This document shows positions 31,931 to 40,582 of a DNA stretch of 64,000 nt, piece after piece (position 1 is the first letter of the stretch; each line of letters opens with the position of its first letter). The stretch is taken from positions 12,001 through 76,000 of the forward strand of contig JANPMG010000041.1 in NCBI GenBank assembly GCA_031422675.1, written 5' to 3'. The notes below the pieces were generated by a model. It was given only the letters and a program-made list of their open reading frames with translations, made no database searches and was not told the DNA's origin. Origin of the DNA: JAENVU01 sp031422675 (lineage in GTDB: Bacteria > Actinomycetota > Acidimicrobiia > IMCC26256 > JAENVU01). The position numbers and the translations under genes were made by a program.

Positions 31931-33379
31931 TTAGGTGACGCGGTGGCCGTCGTTGCGCACGACGGTGTAGCGGCCGTTGCGCATGACCAGTCCTCGCCAC
32001 CGGTCGTAAGTGGCGTACCCGAGTTCTTGCGGGCCCGGGACGGCACCCGACCGATGGATGGCGCCGAAGCCGTCGAGCACCGCGTAGCCGTTGCCGCTCG
32101 GGGTGAGGACGACGTCACGAGCGATGTCGAACCCGAAGTAGGCACCACCCAGGTTCTGGACCGTGCCGATCCGCCACAGTCCGCCGAAGCCGTCGAGCAC
32201 CACGATGCCCCGACCGTCGGGGGTTGCCGCCAACGATCGAGCGATGTCCCAACCCGGCCAGTACGGATAATTCCCCGCCGGCAAGCGAGCCGAACCCGAG
32301 GCATGAACGCCGCCGAGCCCGTCGAGCACGAAGTATCCGGCACCGTCGCCGGTCAGCACGATGGAGCGAGCGATGTCGAACCCGAAGTACACCGGTGAGA
32401 CGTTTCGCAACGGCCCGGTCGCGGCGGATCCGAAGAGGTGGACCGCACCGAGCCCGTCGAGCACGACGTAGCCCGCGCCGTCGGGGGTGACCTGGATGTC
32501 GCGGGCGATGTCCCAAGGGAACAACGTGTTGCCGTAGAACGGCGCCCCCACTGCGGTGACGGCGCCATTTCCGTTCAGCACGTAGTACCCGCCGTTCCCG
32601 CTCGTCACCGACCGCCCGGCGTGACGGATCGGCAGCGGACACTCGCGTGCCTCACCCAGCCCGAACGCCAACCGATCCGCAGGACAGCTCCCCGCCTTGC
32701 CGTTGAAGGTCAGGATCCGGTTGTAGACCTGGAGGATCGTCGTCGCGTACGACGGCGAACTCGCCCATCGACCCGGCCCGCCCATCTGGTTCCAGGTCGG
32801 TGCATCGCCCTTCGCGAAAAAGGTGTCGAAGTTGTAGATCGCGAGGGCCGGATCGAGCACGCCACTCGACCGGCGGCCGTACCACTCCACCACGGGCGGG
32901 TTCGCGAGCAGGATCGCCCGCGAGTTCGGGTCGGCGAAGTTCTTCAAGTGTTGGATCTGAGCCCGGATCCCGGTGCGTGCAGTCGGGAACTGGCGCCCCG
33001 AGTTGCACGAGTCGCACGCGCCCATGCCCGCGTAGTTGTAGTTCTCGGGTTTGACGATGCTGCCGACGAAACCGAAGTAACCCGTCTCCACCACAGACTG
33101 GGCGAAGGCGAGGTCGCCACGCACGCCCTCGGCGCGTCCCTCGGCGATGTAGTAGCTCGCAAGCTGCTTCATCGACACCGGAATCGCGGGAGTACGGCCG
33201 GTCGCGGCGTACCAGCTTGCGAGTTGAGACGCAGTGAGGATGCTCGGACCCATCACCGGAACACCCTCGGTGGCTCCGGCAGCACCGGCGACCGGAATGT
33301 CGGTGCCACTCGGGATGCCGGTCGAGACCAGCAACGCACTCACGATGAGTGCGCGCACGAAATAGCTGAGTGACCGCAT
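31931..33379 (-). CDS. Secreted N-acetylglucosaminidase with a C-terminal six-repeat beta domain
   Basis: 482 residues. Signal peptide (MRSLSYFVRALIVSALLVSTG, cut near AGA). Residues about 55-230 are a glucosaminidase domain (LytG/FlgJ-like): GDLAFAQSVVETGYF has the catalytic Glu, and NYNYAGMGACDSC and RTGIRAQIQHLKNFAD follow. After a CPADR linker come six repeats of about 45 residues with the pattern GYxVLDGxGAVHxxGxA ... FGFDIARxIxxTPDG, likely a beta-propeller, common in Acidimicrobiia surface proteins. It cleaves peptidoglycan glycan strands outside the cell. The upstream TTG at 33397 is an alternative start. It is a paralogue of the enzyme at 39213. Confidence 0.85.
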   Translation of the reverse strand: MRSLSYFVRALIVSALLVSTGIPSGTDIPVAGAAGATEGVPVMGPSILTASQLASWYAATGRTPAIPVSMKQLASYYIAEGRAEGVRGDLAFAQSVVETGYFGFVGSIVKPENYNYAGMGACDSCNSGRQFPTARTGIRAQIQHLKNFADPNSRAILLANPPVVEWYGRRSSGVLDPALAIYNFDTFFAKGDAPTWNQMGGPGRWASSPSYATTILQVYNRILTFNGKAGSCPADRLAFGLGEARECPLPIRHAGRSVTSGNGGYYVLNGNGAVTAVGAPFYGNTLFPWDIARDIQVTPDGAGYVVLDGLGAVHLFGSAATGPLRNVSPVYFGFDIARSIVLTGDGAGYFVLDGLGGVHASGSARLPAGNYPYWPGWDIARSLAATPDGRGIVVLDGFGGLWRIGTVQNLGGAYFGFDIARDVVLTPSGNGYAVLDGFGAIHRSGAVPGPQELGYATYDRWRGLVMRNGRYTVVRNDGHRVT

Positions 33380-33447
33380 GATGGCTTTCTTCGGCAACAG
33401 AAGGCGCTCAGTTCAGCACGGATCGTGGCCCGCACCGCGAATCGACA

Positions 33448-34047
33448 TCACGTTCCGTGAGTATCACCGCCGGCCGAAACGTCCCGCACGTGCACCGAAA
33501 CGGCATAACCGCCGCCCTCATATGGTTGCGCCATCCAGGTCGCAAACCGGCCGGCCAGGGACATTCCCGCCTCAACCGCGAGTGCGTCGAACCGATCGAG
33601 CGGCAGCCGGTCGGCCCGGACCTGGAAGCCGGTGATCAGGCGACCACCCGGGAGCACGTGACGGGCGAGGTTGGCGACGACGGCCCCCTCGGTGCCCGGC
33701 GCCAGGAAGATCATCACGTTCCCGGCCGCCACGATCACATCGAACCCACGGCCCAGATCCACGGTCGCCAGATCAGCCCGATGCCATTCGATCTCCGGGT
33801 CCTTCGTCGTGGCCCGTGCGATGAAACCCGCATCGAGGTCCACGCCAACGGTTTCGATACCCCGCCGCGCGAGTTCGATTGCGACCCGCCCGGTCCCACA
33901 CCCGGCGTCGAGGACGGACTGCGGCTCAAAACCCACGACGAAGCTCGCCTCTCCGTGAGGGTCCTCACCACTCGCCGCGAGCCGTTCCCAGCGCGCGTCG
34001 TACTCGGACCCCGAGGACCGTTGCTCCGCGCCCCAGCGTGTGCTCAT
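33448..34047 (-). CDS. Class I SAM-dependent methyltransferase
   Basis: 199 residues. Motif I LDAGCGTGRVAIELARRG, acidic loop GVDLDAG, and DVIVAAGNVMIFL (motif II region) show the Rossmann methyltransferase fold. The substrate is unknown. The ATG overlaps the stop of the upstream glycosyltransferase gene by ATGA, so it may modify a glycan or glycolipid made with that protein. Confidence 0.85.
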   Translation of the reverse strand: MSTRWGAEQRSSGSEYDARWERLAASGEDPHGEASFVVGFEPQSVLDAGCGTGRVAIELARRGIETVGVDLDAGFIARATTKDPEIEWHRADLATVDLGRGFDVIVAAGNVMIFLAPGTEGAVVANLARHVLPGGRLITGFQVRADRLPLDRFDALAVEAGMSLAGRFATWMAQPYEGGGYAVSVHVRDVSAGGDTHGT

Positions 34048-35630
34048 CGGGGTCCGGCGACCCGCGACGGGACGCGGTGCTCGTAGACCGCGATGCCGTC
34101 GATCGTGCGGACGTAGCGATATCCGCGTTTCACGAACTTGTCGAACGCGACCAACGAACTCATCGGGTGGAACTGCGATCCACGAATCGCGGCGGAGGTG
34201 GTGTCGAGGATGTAGCGGGGTGGGCGCAACCGCAGGTCGCTCATCAACATGACTCGGGCACCCGGCGTGGGGACGTCGGCCGAGCGATTTCCCGCGGGGC
34301 GACCACCCCAGTCGCCCAAGTAAAACCCGCTCGAGAGGAAGCGCGTGGCCGGGCGGGCCCCGGACGCCCAGTAGATCTCGGGCAGATGACCCCAGACGAA
34401 CACCGAATCCTGCGGCCGCACCCGGGACTTCAGGTACGCGCTCACCCCTTGATATTTCGGCTCGTCACCCCACGGCCGGATCGTGAAACCCACGGCAGTG
34501 AATCCGACGGCCGCCGCCGCGGCCACCGCAATCGTCGCCTTCACTACCGGAGTCCGCATCCGATGGAGCGCGCTCGCGCTCAGCAGACAGAGGGGTGGCA
34601 GCAGCTGCAGGTAGTAGTGACCGAAGAAACGCAGCCCCACCGCCACGGAGAGCGCGGCCGAGAGCAGCCAGAGCCAGAGGTCGGTGTCCACGCCGCGCGC
34701 CCGGTTGCGCCACGCCCGCGGGACGGTCCAGAGGATTGGGAGATTGCAGGCAACGAACGCGAAGGTCATGACCGCGAACAGACCCGCGACGTACAACGTG
34801 GCGCTACCCAGACCGAAGTACGAACCGTTCCCGGCCACGGCCCAGAACAGCAGATCGCCGGGACCGACCAAGATGGCGACCACCCCGAGCGGGATCAGGA
34901 ACGCGACGAGTCCGTGCCGCACCCCGCGAATACCCCGGTATCGCCAGAGCAGATACCCAACGGGCAGCAGCGTTGCCGCGCCGGTCTGCTTGGCCAACGT
35001 GGCGAGTGCCACCGCGACGCCTGCACCGCGCGGCCGATCCCGCGCCGCGAAGATCACTGCGGCCGTCATCGCCGGGAGCATGAAGACCTCGAAGTTCGCC
35101 GCTTGACCATCTTGGGGCGCGAACGCGACCGACGCACAGACGAAGAGCAGGGCCGCGATCCAACCGGCGCGCTCACCCCATCGCCGACGCGCCTCGGCGG
35201 CGAGCAGCAGGGCAGTCAACGCGACTGCCAGCATCGCGACCACCCGAACCGACCAGAGCGCCGTGCTCCCCACGACCGCAAAGGTCGCGGCGTACAGATA
35301 CGGAACCAACGGCGGCTTACGGTCGGTGGCCTCCTCGTAGAGCGACCCGCCGTTACGGATCACCTGAGCCTGCGTGGCGAGGAACGTCTCATCCGAGTTG
35401 AAGACATCCACGAAGAACGCAGGGAGCCGCAGCGTGATGCTCAGGAGCAGCACCGCCACCACCAACGGCCACCGGCGCGGCCGGGCCGGATCGCCCGCGA
35501 CCGGATCACCCGCGACCGGATCGCCCGGAACCGGATCGCCAGATGGCGCGACCAGTTCGGAGCTTCGGAGTTCATGTTGTACGGGATTCCCAACCACGAA
35601 GTCACCATTCTGGCCGCGATCCGCCGGCAC
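34044..35630 (-). CDS. Polytopic membrane glycosyltransferase, GT39/ArnT-like (GT-C fold)
   Basis: 528 residues. A cytoplasmic N-terminus with DNA-level repeats (GDPVPGDPVAGDPVAGDP) precedes about 10 TM helices. The first extracytoplasmic loop has the acidic motif FNSDETFLATQAQVIRNGGSLYEEATDRKPPLVPY, typical of PMT/ArnT GT-C enzymes that use polyprenyl-phosphate sugars. The C-terminal 120 residues form a soluble extracytoplasmic domain (VFVWGHLPEIYW...). GTG at 35630 is the chosen start, but start assignment is uncertain. Coupled to the methyltransferase; divergent from the AlkP-like gene. Probable role: transfer of sugar to cell-envelope polymer. Confidence 0.8.
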   Translation of the reverse strand: MPADRGQNGDFVVGNPVQHELRSSELVAPSGDPVPGDPVAGDPVAGDPARPRRWPLVVAVLLLSITLRLPAFFVDVFNSDETFLATQAQVIRNGGSLYEEATDRKPPLVPYLYAATFAVVGSTALWSVRVVAMLAVALTALLLAAEARRRWGERAGWIAALLFVCASVAFAPQDGQAANFEVFMLPAMTAAVIFAARDRPRGAGVAVALATLAKQTGAATLLPVGYLLWRYRGIRGVRHGLVAFLIPLGVVAILVGPGDLLFWAVAGNGSYFGLGSATLYVAGLFAVMTFAFVACNLPILWTVPRAWRNRARGVDTDLWLWLLSAALSVAVGLRFFGHYYLQLLPPLCLLSASALHRMRTPVVKATIAVAAAAAVGFTAVGFTIRPWGDEPKYQGVSAYLKSRVRPQDSVFVWGHLPEIYWASGARPATRFLSSGFYLGDWGGRPAGNRSADVPTPGARVMLMSDLRLRPPRYILDTTSAAIRGSQFHPMSSLVAFDKFVKRGYRYVRTIDGIAVYEHRVPSRVAGPR

Positions 35631-35680
35631 CCGATGATCGCCACGATTTCGGGCGGCGGGAATGGCATGATCGAGGCTTC

Positions 35681-38002
35681 ATGAGTTCTGGCGGCCGGGC
35701 CATCGCGCTCGCGATTCTCTGCGCGATCGCGCTCGCGGCTGTCCCGGGCGAGTCCGGCGCCGCGGCCGAGACCGCGGCCGCGGCCAAAGTCGCGGCCAAA
35801 ACCGCGGCGCACGCGCGGAGCCTGTTGGTCATCACCCTCCCAGCCACCACGTGGCGCGACGTCCGCGCCGGTGACACGCCGAATCTCGATCGGTTGTTCC
35901 GGACGAGCGCAATGGCCGACCTCGCGACGCGTTCCGTTCGGGCGCGCACCGACGCCGGGACCGGCTATCTCGCATTGGGTGCCGGCACGCGCGCAGTCGG
36001 AAATGGCGACGCCGCGGCCACGAACCTCGAGTCCGACGAACGCTACGAGGACTCGGATGCGGCGGCCGTCTTCCGTCGCCGCACCGGGCGTACCTTCTCC
36101 ACCGGCATCGGCGCACTCGGTTGGCCGAGTCTGCAGGCGCAGAACGACCCGCTTACCTACGGCGCGGTGCTCGGTCAGCTCGGCGAATCACTCGACGCCG
36201 GAAACATCGACCGCCGGGTCATCGCCAACGCCGACGAACAGGGACCGGATGCGCCCGTCCTGCATCGTGAGGCGGCGCTCAGCCTCATGGACACCGACGG
36301 CCGGGTGGACGGCGCCGTCAGCAACCTCTTGATGCGGGACCCGAGTGCGCCGTACGGCGAACGACTCGACCCGGACGCGGTCATGGCCGAGTTCCCGGCG
36401 GACTTCCAATCTCGCCGGCAGGTCGTGCTCGTCGAAGCCTCGGACTTGGCACGCGCCGACAGCTACCGCCCCCTCGCCGCACCGGCACCGCGAGCCGCCC
36501 TGCAGCGAGCTGCCCTCCGTCACACCGATCAGCTCGTCGGTCGCCTCCTGGCCCGCGTGGACCTCGAGCGAGATGCCGTCCTGGTCCTCGGCCCCTACCA
36601 CCCGAGCCGAGCCCGCACGCTGACGGTGGCGGCGATCCACGCGCCCGGTCTCGCTCCGGGGCTCCTCGAATCGTCCACCACCCGGCGCGCGGGTTTCGTC
36701 CAGATCGTCGACCTCGCGCCCACGATCCTCGATCTCGTCGGGCTCGCCCGGCCGGACTCGATGGAGGGGCGGCCGGCCCGGGTGAGCACGACCGGCTCCT
36801 CCTACGGAGCGCGGCTGGACCAGCTCAGCCGTTTCGATCGCGCCGCGCAGTTTCGCGACGCGACGATCGGACCGGCGGTGGCAACCCTCGTGACGGTGAC
36901 GATCGTGCTCGTCGTCCTCGCCGGATTCGGCCTCGCGTTCTACCGCCGCCCATGGTTCCGCGTCGGGCTGCGCTGGGCATCACTTGCGTTCCTGGGTTTC
37001 ATGGCGGCCACGTTCGTCGTCGGTGCCTTCCCGATGTACCGGTGGGGCACTGGCACCTACTTCACCGTGGTCACGGCGATCGCGATCGCAATCGCCGGCG
37101 TGGCGCTCGGACTCGGGCGCCGATCCATGATCGATCCCGTCCTCCTCGTGCTCGGCGCGGTCATCGCGCTCCATCTCGTCGATCTCGTGAGCGGCGCGCG
37201 CCTCGAACTCAATACCGTGTTCGGTTACTCGCCGACGGTGGGTATCCGACTCGCGGGCATCGGCAACCCGGCTTCGGCCGAACTCTCCGCGTCCGCGCTC
37301 CTGTTCGCGATCCTCCTTCCGATGCGCGCACCGGTGCGCGGCCCGATGATCGGCGATGGGTTGCTGCTCGTGACGTTCGTCATCGTTGCGGCACCGATGT
37401 TCGGCCAGGACTTCGGCGGCGCACTCAGCCTTGGGCCGATCATCGCGTTGTGGTGGCTGCTGCGTTCCGGACGGCGCGTGCGGGCACGCACGGTTCTGAT
37501 CCTGACGGCAGTGCTCGTCGGCGCGGGGCTGCTCGCCGGCTTCGTCGACCTCAGCCGACCCGCCAACCAACGCACCCACGTCGGCCGGCTCTTCGAGAAG
37601 ATCGGCTCGGACGGCATCGGGAGCCTCGTCACCGTCGTCGGCCGTAAGGCCTCGCTGATGTTCGGCACCTTCTCGAACACCGCCTGGGTGCTGCTCGTGC
37701 TCAGCGTGCTGATCGGGCTCGCAATCGCGACCGTCAAGACCGACCTCTTGACGCGCGTCGTCGAGCGGGTTCCGACCCTCCGCCTCGGACTCGTCGCGTT
37801 CGGGGTCCTCGTGGTCCTCGCGACGGCACTCAACGATTCCGGGGTCCAGATCGCCGGTGTGATGCTCGCCACGCTGTTGGCGGTCCTCGTCTACCTGTCC
37901 ACCCGCGTCGAGGACGAGCTGACTGCTGGTCAGGTCACCGACCGAGATGCCGGCGAAGCTACGGGCGGGAGTGGACCAGCGCCCGTGCGTTCTCACGCAT
38001 GA
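35681..38002 (+). CDS. Alkaline-phosphatase-like extracellular domain fused to a polytopic membrane domain
   Basis: 773 residues. Signal sequence (about 1-28); residues 45-385 resemble the AlkP/sulfatase superfamily (LLVITLPATTWRDV, TPNLDRLF, later VLVLGPYHPS and IVDLAPTILDLVGL), but several metal-binding residues of active enzymes are not obvious. Residues 400-750 contain about 9-10 TM helices with VFGYSPTVGIRLAGIGNPASAELSAS between them. I do not know a characterised homologue. Similar layouts occur in actinobacterial envelope proteins of unknown role. It may be a lipid-linked phosphotransferase or a receptor. The last 44 bp overlap the convergent amidohydrolase gene. Confidence 0.75.
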   Translation: MSSGGRAIALAILCAIALAAVPGESGAAAETAAAAKVAAKTAAHARSLLVITLPATTWRDVRAGDTPNLDRLFRTSAMADLATRSVRARTDAGTGYLALGAGTRAVGNGDAAATNLESDERYEDSDAAAVFRRRTGRTFSTGIGALGWPSLQAQNDPLTYGAVLGQLGESLDAGNIDRRVIANADEQGPDAPVLHREAALSLMDTDGRVDGAVSNLLMRDPSAPYGERLDPDAVMAEFPADFQSRRQVVLVEASDLARADSYRPLAAPAPRAALQRAALRHTDQLVGRLLARVDLERDAVLVLGPYHPSRARTLTVAAIHAPGLAPGLLESSTTRRAGFVQIVDLAPTILDLVGLARPDSMEGRPARVSTTGSSYGARLDQLSRFDRAAQFRDATIGPAVATLVTVTIVLVVLAGFGLAFYRRPWFRVGLRWASLAFLGFMAATFVVGAFPMYRWGTGTYFTVVTAIAIAIAGVALGLGRRSMIDPVLLVLGAVIALHLVDLVSGARLELNTVFGYSPTVGIRLAGIGNPASAELSASALLFAILLPMRAPVRGPMIGDGLLLVTFVIVAAPMFGQDFGGALSLGPIIALWWLLRSGRRVRARTVLILTAVLVGAGLLAGFVDLSRPANQRTHVGRLFEKIGSDGIGSLVTVVGRKASLMFGTFSNTAWVLLVLSVLIGLAIATVKTDLLTRVVERVPTLRLGLVAFGVLVVLATALNDSGVQIAGVMLATLLAVLVYLSTRVEDELTAGQVTDRDAGEATGGSGPAPVRSHA

Positions 38003-39137
38003 TCGCCCGCACTTCGTGCTCGTCGAAGCCGTCGAGGTCCTTCACGAAGGTCGCCGGATCTGCGAGGCCCTCGGCGTGGGGGAAGTCGGAGCCGAACACG
38101 ATGCGCTCGGACCCGATGCTCGCCTTCAGCGCGAGGAGATCGTCCTCGTAGTAGGGCGACACCCACACGTGATCCCGGAGCGCAGCGACCGGGTCACCGC
38201 CGGCGAACGCGCCCGGCACCTGCGCGTACGACTTCTTCATCTTCTTCACCAGCACCGGGACCCACTCACTCCCGGACTCGATGGTGGCCACCCGAAGGGC
38301 GGGATGCCGTGCGAACACACCGTGACAGATGAGCGCCGCCATGGTGTCGTAGATCGGCCGGTCCGCCGACGTGATCGTCGTGAACGGATTGTGGCGGAAC
38401 GCTTCCATTTCGCTGCTCTCGCCCCACTCCACCGCGTACCGGTGGTAGCCACTCTCGCCCGAGTGGTAGGCGACCAGCGTGCCGGCCTCGGCGAGGCGCG
38501 CCCAGAGCGGGTCATAGACCGCGTCGCCCGGCGAGCGGAACCCCGAGGGGGCCTGTACCGGACCGGCGCGCATCACGATGACCTTCGCACCTTGGCCGAG
38601 CATCCAGTCGACTTCGCCGAGGGCACGATCGGGATCGAGCAGCGTGAGATACGGAGCCGCGAAGATCCGGTCCTGATAGTTGAACTTCCAATCGTCGAGC
38701 ATCCACTCGTTGAACGCGTGGAAGGCGACGTGGGCGGCATCGGGATCGTGGACCAGGCTCTGCTCCATCCCCACGCCGAGGGTGGGGAACAACAGACATC
38801 CCTCCATGCGCTGCTCGTCCATGAGCGCGATCCGGGCCGCGGGTTCGCGGTACGCCGGGCTGATCGGATCGAGCTCGCCGAACGCGGCCCGAATGTCGTC
38901 GCCGGCCGATTGACCGCGGAAGTAGTCGTCGAGTGCACCGGGCTTCGCCACCGGATCGAAGGTCGGGTTCGGGATGAACCGGTTGATACGGCCGGCCACC
39001 ATCAGGCGCTGTTTCCCGTTCAGCTCCACCCATTGCATCGCCCGCTTCGCCATCGCTTTCGGGACGTGGCGCGTGAACGCGTCGGTGGCTTCGTAATAGT
39101 GATTGTCAGCGTCGAAGAGCTCGTAGTCCAAGGTCAT
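37959..39137 (-). CDS. Amidohydrolase family 2 metal-dependent hydrolase
   Basis: 392 residues of the TIM-barrel amidohydrolase_2 class (decarboxylase/hydrolase type). It begins with YELFDADNHYYE (metal-binding DxNH variant), has LVAYHSGESGYHR and a mid-domain Glu region, and ends with RIVFGSDFPHAEGLADP, the conserved SDFPH metal site. Members act on aromatic acids or lactones; this subgroup is frequent in actinobacteria with unknown substrate. ATG at 39137 lies 6 nt after a TACCGT -10, so it is leaderless. The 3' end overlaps the preceding gene on the opposite strand by 44 bp. Confidence 0.87.
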   Translation of the reverse strand: MTLDYELFDADNHYYEATDAFTRHVPKAMAKRAMQWVELNGKQRLMVAGRINRFIPNPTFDPVAKPGALDDYFRGQSAGDDIRAAFGELDPISPAYREPAARIALMDEQRMEGCLLFPTLGVGMEQSLVHDPDAAHVAFHAFNEWMLDDWKFNYQDRIFAAPYLTLLDPDRALGEVDWMLGQGAKVIVMRAGPVQAPSGFRSPGDAVYDPLWARLAEAGTLVAYHSGESGYHRYAVEWGESSEMEAFRHNPFTTITSADRPIYDTMAALICHGVFARHPALRVATIESGSEWVPVLVKKMKKSYAQVPGAFAGGDPVAALRDHVWVSPYYEDDLLALKASIGSERIVFGSDFPHAEGLADPATFVKDLDGFDEHEVRAIMRENARALVHSRP

Positions 39138-39143
39138 GGACCG

Positions 39144-39149
39144 ACGGTA
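39144..39149 (-). promoter_or_regulatory. -10 (TACCGT) of the leaderless amidohydrolase gene
   Basis: TACCGT on the minus strand is 6 nt upstream of the ATG at 39137; no ribosome-binding site fits in between. Confidence 0.45.
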
Positions 39150-39212
39150 GCCCGCGCGCAGATTTCCCGTCCGGACGAGCGCGGGGCGGGACCCGGGCGG
39201 AGTTTGGAAGCG

Positions 39213-40436
39213 TCAGACCTCGGCTCGGTCGGTGAGCCAGCCGAGGATCTGCTCGTAGATGTCGAGAATGCGGTCGCCGTACTCGTCAGCCGTGGCCCAG
39301 GTGTGGGTGAGACCGTCCCAGGTGGGCACTGATCCCTTGAGGCTGTGTCGATCGAGGTTGGCCACCACGGGCGGTGGGTTGAACGACGCGTTCGTGGCCG
39401 CCGGGTCCGCGTATATACGGAGCTGCTGGAGTTGGGCGCGCACGCCGGTCCGGGCGTCGACGAAACCCCGGCCGCGAGCGCAACTGTCGCACGCGTCCAT
39501 GCCGGCAAAGTTGTTGTCGGTCGGAGTCAGCTGCCCGCCGTCCGGGAAATAGAAGCTCGCGGTCTCGAGGATCGATTGCGCGAACGCGATGTCGCCCCGC
39601 ACCTGGGCCGCCTGTCCCTCTTCGATGAAGAAGCGCGTCAGTTCTTCCATCGGCACCGTGATCCGCGCCCCCCGGCGCCGCGTGGCGAGGAACCACTGGG
39701 TGAGTTCGGCGGGCCCGATGATCGAACGACTCATGATGGGCGTGTTGACCCCGGATGCGATCGACTGCCACCGCGCGAGCCAGTACCGAGCACGCGAGAC
39801 GCCCGCCTGGAGTTCCTCGATCCGCGCGTTTCGATTCGGGATCTCGGTCTGGAGATCCGCGATGACGCCGCGCAGCCGCTGCGTTTCGTCGCCGGCGTCA
39901 CGCGCCGCGAGCGCGGCGCGCGTGCGGGCGCGGTTGGCCTGCTTCACGACCCGCGATTCCCGATCGCCGACGACCGACACGATCTTCTGGCGATATCCGT
40001 ACTCGACCGCGGAGCGAGATCGGAGCATCCGGAGGATCACGGTCGGATTCCCGGCGTCGCGGTAGTACGCGCCGGCCAGCGCGCCGACCCGAGCGCGTGC
40101 CGCGCGATACGCGTTCTTCGTGTCGATCTCGATTCGGCCGAGGAGGTCGGCTCGGGCGAGTGCCGCGTTCTCCGCCAGGCGCGTCGCCGCCAAGCGCTGC
40201 TGCGCAAGGTCTCGGCGTGACTGCTCGGCGGCGCGGGCGTCCGCGCGATTCGCCACGAGCGATTCCAGCCCGGCGATCCGCGCGGCCACCCCATCAGCAG
40301 GCGCGGCAGGCACCGGCACGCGAGGGCGCGCGGGGCTCGCGGCGGCCGTCGAGGCGACCTCGAAGGCCATGCTCATCAGGAGCGCGACGGCCACGCAGCA
40401 GAACCAAGAACGACGCACGAGGCCAGTGATCGACAT
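39213..40436 (-). CDS. Secreted coiled-coil N-acetylglucosaminidase
   Basis: 407 residues. Signal peptide (RRSWFCCVAVALLMSMAF, cut near ASTAAAS); residues 45-215 form a long Ala/Arg-rich coiled coil resembling the regulatory helices of peptidoglycan hydrolase-associated proteins. The C-terminal glucosaminidase domain (about 230-395) carries GDIAFAQSILETASF with the catalytic Glu, then NNFAGMDACDSCARGRGF and RTGVRAQLQQLRIYAD. The catalytic domain is paralogous to that at 31931, but the accessory domain differs (coiled coil N-terminal instead of repeats C-terminal), suggesting recruitment by different partners, for example a division complex. Confidence 0.85.
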   Translation of the reverse strand: MSITGLVRRSWFCCVAVALLMSMAFEVASTAAASPARPRVPVPAAPADGVAARIAGLESLVANRADARAAEQSRRDLAQQRLAATRLAENAALARADLLGRIEIDTKNAYRAARARVGALAGAYYRDAGNPTVILRMLRSRSAVEYGYRQKIVSVVGDRESRVVKQANRARTRAALAARDAGDETQRLRGVIADLQTEIPNRNARIEELQAGVSRARYWLARWQSIASGVNTPIMSRSIIGPAELTQWFLATRRRGARITVPMEELTRFFIEEGQAAQVRGDIAFAQSILETASFYFPDGGQLTPTDNNFAGMDACDSCARGRGFVDARTGVRAQLQQLRIYADPAATNASFNPPPVVANLDRHSLKGSVPTWDGLTHTWATADEYGDRILDIYEQILGWLTDRAEV

Positions 40437-40582
40437 ACGAACAGACGATCTTCACACAGGTTCGCCGGCGGTCCTGGGCAGTCCGGACCGAGTTTCATTC
40501 AAGATTTTCCCGGCATAGTGCCGAATCCACTCATACCTCACCGAGACCGTGCTCCGTCATCACCGCCCCCGCGAGGACCACA

